The position numbers and the translations under genes are program-made. Below are positions 24,514 through 32,700 of a stretch of 37,608 nucleotides of DNA, piece by piece. The stretch lies in contig CAISTG010000002.1 in NCBI GenBank assembly GCA_903888345.1, positions 1-37,608 of the forward strand. Reading direction: 5' to 3'. The DNA comes from Candidatus Buchananbacteria bacterium (GTDB lineage: Bacteria > Patescibacteriota > Patescibacteriia > 2-01-FULL-39-33). The notes under the pieces were generated by a model that worked only from the letters and a program-made list of their open reading frames with translations, ran no database searches and was not told where the DNA came from. The first letter of the stretch is position 1; each line of letters starts with the position of its first letter.

Positions 24514-26139
24514 TTACTCGATATTTTTGCGATTTTTAAACTGAAACCTCCTTAATAATAACCATAAAATCAACAGGAATATTATCAGCCACCACCAATA
24601 CTGTAGTAGCCAAACATTAAGTTTATAATATATGCCCGCATAGCACTCTAGTGGTCGTCCCCAACAAACTTGCTGTGGCATCTGCTGGATCACTTTTAAA
24701 TATGATTGCAAGAGCTCTTCGGAATTAGCTTTCAGTCTACCTTGAATATCGCGAATTGGTAAATCGTGTTGATCGTAAAGAATTATATTAACCTGATAAT
24801 CTCCTGGTAAGAGTCCAGCTAGGGTTGCGCTCAATCTTGTACCATTACAATCACGCGACAATAAATATTGCTGAAAAGAATTCTGACCGGTAATAACTAG
24901 TACTAAATTTTTAATTTGCGGTGGCACTTTACTGGCTGAGATCGCCACCGTTAACGGTGCTCGTGAAGAGTTTAATGTTACTAAATCCCTTAAAAATGGC
25001 AGTTTTTGACCGGAATTAATGAAATCAAAGTCATATAGACTCAAACGATATATATTTTCCAGCGCCTCAGCCGATAAAGACGGTGGCACAATTTCAATTT
25101 CAGGCTGAACAATAAATATCGGAATTGACTGAAACATAATGACGGCCGTCAACACTCCCGAAGACACGCGTGAACCATCGGTTGTAAACACTGTATAGTA
25201 CGAAGTGCGATTATTAAAAGTCCGATCCCAAGCCATTAATTTCCCCTCTTGCAGCTTACCTGCACCACGGTAGATAAGTTCACCAGTAGTTAAGCTTGGA
25301 TAAAAATCGAAGCTACGACGAATTATTACTTCCTGATAATTTTTGTTTGCCGGATCAGTCCAGCTCAGCTGTGCTTGATGGTCTTTGACCTGAACCGTCA
25401 AGTCATTAACATTTACTAAGGGTTGCTCTGCTGGCGGCACTGGCGCAATTTCTTCTTTCAATAAAAAAGAAATATTTTGCAAGAAAGCCTCATGATTTAA
25501 GGTGTCTTTACAAAAAATTTTAAAATAATAAGGGGTATTTACAGCCAAATTCGATAAAGTCACTGAATGTGACTGCGTAATAAACGCTTCTGTTGATAAT
25601 CCCAAGGCATAATATAAATTAGTGCCCCATGACAATTGGCACGAAGCGTCATGATTAGTGGTCCAATCAATAACGGTTTCACTTTTACTCTTTTGGGAAA
25701 TTTTTAAATTTTCGATCAACAAATTAGTGATCCCTCCGCCACCGCCTCCCCCACCTATTGCCGGACAGTCCGCCGCACATAAAGCGTTATTCTCAGACCA
25801 ATCACAAACGCCGTTACCACAATGACAATCAATCGCACAATTTCCGAAATTCTCACCTAGACCCGAGTCACAAACTCCATTACCACAAGTCGAAGTTAAA
25901 CAGTCAACTGCACAATTACCGACATTTTCCAGTCGATCAGTCTCGCAAATACCATTATTGTTACAACCGCAATCAGTTGAACAAGTGACATCATTTTCAC
26001 CATAAACCGTCTCACAAATAGCATTGTTATTGCAAGAAAAAACCGTAACTTCTACTGGATACTGAACAGTGGCAGCCCCAACCGGCAGGGCTGCCAAAAA
26101 AAATAACGGTAAAAAAAATTGTAAAAGTTTGAATTTCAT
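24514..26139 (-). CDS. membrane-anchored Cys-repeat and FN3-like surface protein
   Basis: 541 residues. Signal peptide (MKFKLLQFFLPLFFLAALPVGAA). Four tandem Cys modules (about residues 34-125) follow the pattern C-x-N-x-x-C...E-N...C-x-x-D-C (for example CGNGVCDSGLGENFGNCAIDC). Then an eight-Gly linker, a fibronectin-III-like domain (about 145-225; LAVNTPYYFKIFCKD) and a second one (about 245-335; LSWTDPANKNYQEVIIRRS). A PEGA-like beta segment near 440-470 (LLPGDYQVNIILYD) precedes a C-terminal membrane helix rich in Trp/Leu (about 507-528) and a basic stop-transfer tail. Topology is therefore outside with a cytoplasmic tail. Its ATG is 2 bp after the stop of the upstream gene, so translation is probably coupled. 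Last gene of the five-gene operon. Role unknown; probably surface scaffold or adhesion. Confidence 0.8.
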   Translation of the reverse strand: MKFKLLQFFLPLFFLAALPVGAATVQYPVEVTVFSCNNNAICETVYGENDVTCSTDCGCNNNGICETDRLENVGNCAVDCLTSTCGNGVCDSGLGENFGNCAIDCHCGNGVCDWSENNALCAADCPAIGGGGGGGGITNLLIENLKISQKSKSETVIDWTTNHDASCQLSWGTNLYYALGLSTEAFITQSHSVTLSNLAVNTPYYFKIFCKDTLNHEAFLQNISFLLKEEIAPVPPAEQPLVNVNDLTVQVKDHQAQLSWTDPANKNYQEVIIRRSFDFYPSLTTGELIYRGAGKLQEGKLMAWDRTFNNRTSYYTVFTTDGSRVSSGVLTAVIMFQSIPIFIVQPEIEIVPPSLSAEALENIYRLSLYDFDFINSGQKLPFLRDLVTLNSSRAPLTVAISASKVPPQIKNLVLVITGQNSFQQYLLSRDCNGTRLSATLAGLLPGDYQVNIILYDQHDLPIRDIQGRLKANSEELLQSYLKVIQQMPQQVCWGRPLECYAGIYYKLNVWLLQYWWWLIIFLLILWLLLRRFQFKNRKNIE

Positions 26140-26141
26140 GA

Positions 26142-26972
26142 TTAATTCATGAAGGCCGTAATAATTACTAAAGCCTGATAAACACCAGCAGCCTGAATGT
26201 TATCCGGACCCGACTCAGCCATAAATTCTAAAACCGTATCGGAGCCACCAGCCAAATCGTTAGCAAAAGTTGTATAACTTAAATTGGTATTAGTTGTTTT
26301 TAAGGGCGCCCAGCAAGTTTCTGGTGTTGCCGCGTCAGTAGCTTGGTTACAAGCCGAGCCATTATCTCGAAAGAACGGCACAATATCTGGTCCATCAGCC
26401 GTAAAACCAAACGCCGATTGCGACATCGGAATATTCCAATAGTAATCAGGCGAGGTCGAAGTCGCGGTTGTATAGTTAGCAAAAAAACTACTGGTAGAAG
26501 TCGATTGCAAAGCAGGCGACGTGCTAGCTCGCGCCATTAAAGTGTAACCACCCGGACTATTAGTTAGAACGTGCACTGCTGAATACTCCGAAGCAGTACC
26601 ACCGGAAACACCATAAATAACCGGCAATAAGAAGATTTTCTCCGGCACGCTTAAAGATAAGTAACGCTCACCGCCGTTTTGCTGATAACCAGCATGCAAG
26701 TCATAAGCGGTGTTAGAAGAATATCCGGTACCAACATCACCCAAAGTATCTTCAAGATTATTATCGCCATTAGCCGCTAAACCACCGCCGAAATTTACAG
26801 AATCCGACTGCAAATAATAGGTGCCATTTGACATTACATAAGCCAAAATAGGCGTTGCCAAGGAAACGCCTATTAAGGTTACTAAAATATAAATTGTGAG
26901 CGATAATTTTGAACTAGTTGGTTCTCGGTTCGCGTCCGAATTAACGCTTCTTTTTCGGTTTAAGCTGAACAT
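26142..26972 (-). CDS. secreted WxL/coat-like protein, third paralogue
   Basis: 276 residues. Cytoplasmic basic stretch, then a membrane/signal segment (about 24-45; LTIYILVTLIGVSLATPILAYV), then a beta-rich exported region. It shares with the two upstream 220-aa paralogues the block GGYTLMARASTSPAL and a C-terminus of the form VYxxxVxITAFMN. It also has a unique N-terminal part (NFGGGLAANGDNNLEDTLGDV) and two Cys near residues 208 and 219 (GSACNQ, ETCWAP). The ATG at 26972 lies inside the end of the upstream gene (32-bp overlap), but TAAAGGATA just before it is one of the few good Shine-Dalgarno sequences here, supporting this start and translational coupling. Likely surface subunit; function inferred only. 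Confidence 0.7.
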   Translation of the reverse strand: MFSLNRKRSVNSDANREPTSSKLSLTIYILVTLIGVSLATPILAYVMSNGTYYLQSDSVNFGGGLAANGDNNLEDTLGDVGTGYSSNTAYDLHAGYQQNGGERYLSLSVPEKIFLLPVIYGVSGGTASEYSAVHVLTNSPGGYTLMARASTSPALQSTSTSSFFANYTTATSTSPDYYWNIPMSQSAFGFTADGPDIVPFFRDNGSACNQATDAATPETCWAPLKTTNTNLSYTTFANDLAGGSDTVLEFMAESGPDNIQAAGVYQALVIITAFMN

Positions 26973-27945
26973 TATCCTTTAGCCACTTAATAATTAATCT
27001 AATAATTAACACTAATAAAGCTAAGGCGATTAAGACTCCGATCACTAACTTCCAAGAGATGATCAAGAAGCCGACGGACTTTTCCGAAAATTGATTATTA
27101 AAACCGTAATTTAATTTAAGGGTAGCGGTATAGTAGCCTAAGCGAAAGCCATTACCAGTCCATTTGACCTGATTGGTACGTAACGCATCAGGTAAGGTAT
27201 AAAATGGCAGAACTTCAACTGAATCAATAACTGAACCATAAAGATTCTTAATAGTAATACTACCATAAGGATTAGCATAGACACTGCCGGTATTTTCATA
27301 AGAAAAACCAAAGTTGACTGGGGTTTGATCGTAGTAGAATTTATCAGCACTAAAGTTCAATAAATTACCAGATTCCTTAACATCACCCTTAATTCTGACA
27401 AAAAACAACACAGCAATACGCGAAACAACCTTCACATTACCAGTCGCCTCTTCCGCGTTATAACCTGGAGAGTTAGGATCTTCTTTGGTAGTAACGATAA
27501 TCGAGCCATATAAGCCACCCGGAACCGCATCTTTAGGAATAGTGACACGAACCGGAACAGTAATACGGTCACCTGGTTGTAAAGTAAAAGTAGTAGCTTC
27601 AGGAATTAAGTAATCTCTTAAGGAATATGGACCTTTAAGAGCACCCAATAGCTCTAAATTGACACCATTTTCACGCGAACCCTTAAAATCCTCTAGATCC
27701 AATTGAAAGGTTTTAGGCGTTGCAAAACGATTGACAACCGTTATGTTCTTGATGATTGTCTGTCCAGGGGAGGCTAGTAACTCTACCTTTCCCGGGCCGA
27801 CAACATAATCATTAGATATAACCATGTTGGGGTTCTTTTCGATGGAGGTTGCTGCTTGAGCACTACTAGCAGTAACTAAAAGTAAACCCAGAGCGATAGC
27901 CGCCACTGGCAAATATCTATTAATTAATGAAACTACTTTGTTCAT
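26941..27945 (-). CDS. DUF916/WxL-binding-like membrane-anchored protein
   Basis: 334 residues. Signal peptide (about 1-32, ending SSAQA). An Ig-like domain (about 45-165) with LLASPGQTIIKNITVVNRF and VPVRVTIPKDAVPGGLYGSI resembles the peptidoglycan-binding half of DUF916 proteins from Gram-positive WxL operons. A second beta domain follows (about 190-285). A C-terminal membrane helix (about 295-320) leads to a basic tail ending KPKKKR. The protein would sit on the outer face with a short cytoplasmic tail. In WxL systems such proteins hold small WxL proteins at the wall; the three small secreted proteins around it fit that arrangement. Family resemblance was read by eye, so the DUF916 link is probable rather than certain. 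Confidence 0.7.
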   Translation of the reverse strand: MNKVVSLINRYLPVAAIALGLLLVTASSAQAATSIEKNPNMVISNDYVVGPGKVELLASPGQTIIKNITVVNRFATPKTFQLDLEDFKGSRENGVNLELLGALKGPYSLRDYLIPEATTFTLQPGDRITVPVRVTIPKDAVPGGLYGSIIVTTKEDPNSPGYNAEEATGNVKVVSRIAVLFFVRIKGDVKESGNLLNFSADKFYYDQTPVNFGFSYENTGSVYANPYGSITIKNLYGSVIDSVEVLPFYTLPDALRTNQVKWTGNGFRLGYYTATLKLNYGFNNQFSEKSVGFLIISWKLVIGVLIALALLVLIIRLIIKWLKDNVQLKPKKKR

Positions 27946-27986
27946 AAAATTTTAATTTAATAAATGAGCGATTAAATATATAAAAA

Positions 27987-28649
27987 TTAATTCATGTAGG
28001 CGGTAACCGTGGTCCAACTGCGGTATAACCCAGAAGGTTGTGATGCACCCGCTAAGACTTGTGCCTGATAATTCATGACGATTGATTCACCGGCAATAGC
28101 AGTTGGTACGGACGCGGACGCAATCGTTATCGGTGATGTACCATTAAAACCAGTATATTTAGCACCAGAAAAATTTGAAGAGGCGTAATTTCCAGTCACA
28201 TTGAAGCCGAATTTACTAGAAGAGGCAACAGTCGGTGCCGACCAGGTCGCAAAAGCAACGGCGGCATCAGGAAAATTAATAGTGGTCGAGACTACACCAA
28301 CAAGAGCCGGTGAAGTCGAAGCTTTAGCCGTCATCGTCCAACCGTCATAGTTATTCGTCTTAACAACACAACCTCGAGAAGCGGTGGCCGTACCACCAGT
28401 CATACCAGCGATATTAGTTAACATAGTCGAAGTTGCAACGTCACAAGACAAGGTCAACTCAGAAGTAACGGTTAACTCAACCGGGTACGTTAGACCGACA
28501 GAGCCGGCGCTAGACGTAACAGTCGTCGTAACCGTAGAAGAGGCCGCAGCAACAGTAATACTTTCAAGCAAAATGAAAGCATTAGTGATGGCAAAAACTA
28601 ACAACAAAACAGCTGATAGATTTTTGATTTGGGTTTTTGCTTTAAGCAT
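27987..28649 (-). CDS. small secreted WxL/coat-like protein, second tandem paralogue
   Basis: 220 residues with a signal peptide (about 1-36, ending VAAA) and a mature beta-rich domain. Conserved with its upstream neighbour over its whole length: SSTVTTTVTSSAGSVGLTYP, one Cys in LSCDVAT, a second in RGCVVKTNN, the YDGWTMTAKAS block, and the C-terminus PSGLYRSWTTVTAYMN. The two Cys could form one disulfide. The TNN-x-x-GWT pattern recalls the first WxL motif region of wall-binding proteins and also spore-coat-U-like domains; I cannot decide between them. ATG start without clear Shine-Dalgarno. It lies 41 bp before the DUF916-like gene and 68 bp after its paralogue, in one operon. Confidence 0.75.
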   Translation of the reverse strand: MLKAKTQIKNLSAVLLLVFAITNAFILLESITVAAASSTVTTTVTSSAGSVGLTYPVELTVTSELTLSCDVATSTMLTNIAGMTGGTATASRGCVVKTNNYDGWTMTAKASTSPALVGVVSTTINFPDAAVAFATWSAPTVASSSKFGFNVTGNYASSNFSGAKYTGFNGTSPITIASASVPTAIAGESIVMNYQAQVLAGASQPSGLYRSWTTVTAYMN

Positions 28650-28717
28650 ACTTTTAAATTAAATTGATGTTGGTAGCGATTATATTTTAAAATTGTGACT
28701 AAATTAACAATTAAATA

Positions 28718-29380
28718 CTAATTCATATAAGCGGTGATCGTGGTCCAGTTACGATATAATCCAGAAGGCTGCGATGAGCCGGAGGCGACTTGTGCCTGAT
28801 AGTTCATAACCACCGATTCACCATTAACTGAAGTTGGGACGGTTGAAGTAGCGATAGTTATTGGCGATACACCATTAAACCCTAGGTAGTTAGTGCCATT
28901 ACTAAATGAACTAACCGCTCTGGCTCCACTAACAGAAAAACCAAATAAACCGCCTGTACCTGGGGCTCCCCAGGCTGTTGGAGTACTAGTACCATCATCG
29001 GCAAAATTTATTGTAGTCGAGGCGACATTTACTAAGGCTGGGGTAGTTGAAGCTTTGGTAGTCATGGTCCAGCCAGCATAATTATTGGTTTTCACAATAC
29101 AACCACGAGCGGCGGTAGCTGTACCACCAGAGATACCAGCGATATTACTCAACATAGTGGTGGTAGCCACATCACAAGTCAAAGATAACTCCGATGTAAC
29201 AGCCAACTCCACTGGGTAAGTTAAACCAACTGAACCGGCGCTGGAAGTAACGGTGGTCGTAACAGTTGATGAGGCCGCGCTCACTACAGTTCCCTCAATT
29301 AAAAGAAATAAATTACCAAGCAACATTACTGCCAGCAGAAAGAACGACAAGGATTTAAAAATTTTACTAGTTTTAGACAT
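28718..29380 (-). CDS. small secreted WxL/coat-like protein, first tandem paralogue
   Basis: The ORF track begins at a TTG (29392). I choose the ATG at 29380 (MSKTSKIF...) because it gives 220 residues that align without gaps with the start of the downstream 220-aa paralogue. Signal peptide about 1-36; mature part begins near SSTVTTTVTSSAG. Same two conserved Cys (LTCDVAT, RGCIVKTNN), same GWTMTTKAS block and same C-terminus (YRNWTTITAYMN) as its neighbour. First gene of the operon, directly behind the promoter at 29439-29483. A tandem duplication made the pair; DNA divergence at third positions shows it is not very recent. Surface layer or wall-associated subunit by inference. Confidence 0.75.
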   Translation of the reverse strand: MSKTSKIFKSLSFFLLAVMLLGNLFLLIEGTVVSAASSTVTTTVTSSAGSVGLTYPVELAVTSELSLTCDVATTTMLSNIAGISGGTATAARGCIVKTNNYAGWTMTTKASTTPALVNVASTTINFADDGTSTPTAWGAPGTGGLFGFSVSGARAVSSFSNGTNYLGFNGVSPITIATSTVPTSVNGESVVMNYQAQVASGSSQPSGLYRNWTTITAYMN

Positions 29381-29438
29381 AAATGCTAGCAATTTAAGGC
29401 AGCTGATACTCGAATTGAGTAACTAATTTACTTAATAT

Positions 29439-29483
29439 ATTATATCATAATTAAATAGTTGTTACTAGAATAATTGTGGATAA
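29439..29483 (-). promoter_or_regulatory. promoter of the five-gene surface operon
   Basis: On the minus strand TGATATAAT (29439-29447) is an extended -10, and TTATCCACA (29475-29483) lies 30 bp upstream of the TATAAT hexamer. The upstream element, read as AAAAGTTATCCACA, is identical over 14 nt to the one in front of the giant gene. Predicted start near 29432 gives a leader of about 50 nt. No recognisable -35. Confidence 0.6.
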
Positions 29484-29587
29484 CTTTTAAACTACAATTT
29501 GTATTACCCTGGACCCAAAAATTCGCCCCGGAAAAGAAATCAAAATTTACCACCTAAACACGTAATCGCTTTCCACCAATCAACTAA

Positions 29588-29641
29588 TTAAATTACAACA
29601 TAAATAACTAAAATAATCAACAAAAATCGCTCCAGCACCAC
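29588..29641 (-). CDS. possible 17-aa hydrophobic ORF or shifted continuation of the 37-aa gene
   Basis: A frame starting with GTG one base after the TAG of the 37-aa ORF, but in the +1 frame, encodes VVLERFLLIILVIYVVI and stops at 29588. Alone it is too short to be convincing. Read as a continuation of the 37-aa ORF it would add a second membrane segment, so it may mark a frameshifted or split two-helix peptide. The rest of 29393-29587, apart from the operon promoter, shows nothing recognisable. Confidence 0.25.
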   Translation of the reverse strand: MVLERFLLIILVIYVVI

Positions 29642-29642
29642 T

Positions 29643-29756
29643 CTAAATCGCCCAAGCGACAAAAATAACTACCGGTAATAATAACCATAATAAACTCAAA
29701 ACAATTTTAATCCGATCTTTTTTGGGTCGGTACGCTTCGATGGTCAATAATGACAT
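29643..29756 (-). CDS. 37-aa single-helix membrane peptide
   Basis: Too short for the ORF track. ATG at 29754-29756, TAG at 29643-29645. The peptide begins MSLLTIEAYRPKKDRIKIVL and continues into a hydrophobic helix (LSLLWLLLPVVIFVAWAI). The layout is that of a small inner-membrane peptide with a basic cytoplasmic N-terminus. It begins 31 bp after the stop of the 2496-aa fibre gene on the same strand, so it is probably on the same transcript. No Shine-Dalgarno is visible. Function unknown. Codon choice and the sharp basic/hydrophobic division suggest a real gene, but short hydrophobic ORFs also arise by chance. Confidence 0.45.
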   Translation of the reverse strand: MSLLTIEAYRPKKDRIKIVLSLLWLLLPVVIFVAWAI

Positions 29757-29787
29757 AAATAATTTAACTCTTAATTTAGATAATAAT

Positions 29788-32700
29788 TTACTCGTTAGGA
29801 GTAGCTACGGCTGGCTCAGGAGTGACGACCCCTTCGAGCGACTGGGCGATCGTCGTCGGTATTTCCAGCTCAGCTGGAGGATTAGTAGCGGTTACGGCCG
29901 GCAATTCAAAATTAGTACTACTAGAGGTTGAGCTAACAGTCGCAGTTGGTTCCGTTAAAATTGGGTTGGCAATCGCGTCAATTACAGGATTTGACGGTGT
30001 TAAGTTGCCCTCAACCTCAATCGAACCGACAGCAATCCAATCAAAATAGACGTCGGTAGACAAAGATCTTTCTAAGACAATCGAGAAAGACTCCTTCGAT
30101 TTATTAATAATATTATAATTAATGAAGGTCGGAGTGCCCGAAGCCGAAATATTAGCTACGATTCTTGGGGTTGAAATATAAGGCTGACTAAAGACCACTT
30201 GGGCCGTCGTCGTTCCGGCTTTAATAATGATTTCACCGGCCGAATCTTGACTTACGTAAATTTTATCCTTAAAATTAACTTCCTTTTCAAAAGTAACCTT
30301 TGACTTAAAGCCGGCGGCACCAATAACTGTCATCTCACCATAGAAGGTAGCTGCGGAAGTCACGCGTAAAGTGTTAAATCGTGGATTCGCTTCAGTAACC
30401 TCTAAACCATCAATGCCCGTGCTAGCACTATTTAAAACTAACTTTTTCGACAGTTCAGTTACCTGCTGTTGTAAAGCTTTAATGCCAATTAAAGCGACTC
30501 CGGCCGGATCGATTGTCGAAATAGCTGTATCTGTACCACCCAAACCAAAGGCGGCATAAAAATCTTGGGCCACTGGCCCTAAATGTTTGATGCCAGATGA
30601 TTCCACCTTATAATTCCACAATTGCACCGGCAAATTAACAATTTTATTCAAAATGTCATTAGCATCAACATCGGTAAAATTCTCTTTCAAATTACGATCA
30701 GAGGAGTTAGTCCAAACCCCGCCAGCCGTCAAACTAGCACCAGAATTTGCAAAAATCACCGCTGATGACGAAGCAGTGGTCGTACCCAGCAATAAAGTTC
30801 CAAATAGGGTCGTCGTTGCTAAAGTTGACGTTTGGCTAACCCGTAAAGTATAGGCGATGGTCGTTGAGGCATTAATGCGTAAGTTCTGTGAGGCGGGAGT
30901 GGCATTAAATGTTCCATATAACAAAGCCCCAGCCTTATCACCCGCCGTTGAACCGCGATCCTGATTATCGACATAGAAGGAGTCTGAACCGAGCTCATAT
31001 TCACCGGCTGAAAAGCCGACGGCCACATTATTCGATCCAGCCGAACTATTCAACAAGGCATTAACACCGATAACAGTATTATTTGCACCGGTAGCGTTAT
31101 TATGCAAAGAATAATGGCCGACAGCAGTATTAAAATCGCCACTACTGCGATGATACATCGAATTGGAGCCGACTGCGACGTTACCGCTTGCTCCGACATT
31201 AGTATAGAGTGCCTGCTTGCCCAAACCAACGTTTTCGATACCGGTAGAATTAGAATATAATGTTTGATAACCAAAAGCGGTATTGTCGCTAGCTACATTA
31301 GTATAAAGAGATTGATAACCTACTGAAACATTGCGATGACCACTGGAATTAGAAAAGAGTGAAAACTGACCTAAGGCTGTATTATAAGTACCACCGGCGT
31401 TAGTATACATTGACTGATCACCAATTGCGGTATTATAAGAACCATCATTGTTAAATAAGGACTTGAAACCTAGAGCCGTATTTTGAAGGCCGGATTGCGC
31501 CTTAAGTAATGCCTGATAACCAACTCCAGTATTTTCACTAGCATTCGTCGTACTAGCTAAGGCTTGAAAACCGACACCAGTATTATAGGTGCCAGTCATA
31601 GTTAAATTTCCCGCACCACCAAAAAAATAATTACCAGCGGTTGAGGTACCATAAGCCAAATTTATCCCATTTAATTTATAAACTCCCCCGTCTAAAATCT
31701 GAATATTACCGGCCACAGTCAGCTTATCGGTTACTGTTGAAGTGCCAACTGCAATGCTACCGAGAGCATAATAAATATTGCTACCAGAAGTAATCCATTG
31801 TGAACTCGCACCGCCAAGACAATTGATACCATCGATAGAGAAGCAGCTGGCGGTAGTAGTTCCCGTAACATTAACGTTACCCACAACCGACAACCTTTGG
31901 GCTGGCGTCGAAGTTCCGATTCCGAGATTACCTGCATTATTTATAACGAAAATATTTTGATTAGTCGAAGTTGCTACTCGTAATAAGTTGTTAGTTGCTG
32001 AAGCGCCAAAAATATTAAGATAACTATTAGGGGTTGAGGTGCCAACTCCGACAAACACGGCATTAGTGCTGGTGCCACCCAAAACTAACATATTAGATCC
32101 ACCGACCTTGGCGTTATAACCAAGAGCGGTTGCATTTACAACTGGCGTAGAAGTGGCAATATTAGAATCGCGAGAAGCATAAGCACCAATGTAAGTAGAG
32201 CTAGCATCCGCAATTGAATAATAGCCACCTAGATAATAAGCATCGGAACCAACCCCCGCCAGATAACCATTGGCCGTATTATAGGAACCAGTTTCATTAT
32301 AAGCTAAGGCATAAAATCCCTGGATCGTGTTATATGACCCCGAAGTATTAGCAAACATGGCGTTATCACCAACTGCCGTATTGTTATTGCCAGATATATT
32401 CTTTGACATAGCAGAATGACCAAAAGCAGAATTGGCACTGCCACTAGTAACTTGCCAGAGGGCATTGGCACCGAAACCAACGTTTTGACTACCACTCATT
32501 GTAGAATTACCAGCATTACCAAAAAAATAATTGGCCTTACTTGTGCTAGCGAATGCAAAATTTAGGCCATCATACTTATAATAATTGCCAGCCGTTATAT
32601 TAATACTACCATCAATGCTTAATTTATCTGACGGCGTCGAAGAGCCAATCCCAACATTGCCGACATTATAATAGATACTACTGCCATTATTGAGCCATGG

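Noticed and set aside
29381-29392. TTG start for the first 220-aa paralogue
   Set aside because: The ATG at 29380 aligns exactly with the start of its tandem paralogue and gives the same length.
24492-29483. TTATCCACA boxes as a replication origin
   Set aside because: Only two perfect boxes and one relaxed box occur, 5-8 kb apart, each next to a promoter, with no dnaA/dnaN and no box cluster. A promoter element is the simpler reading.
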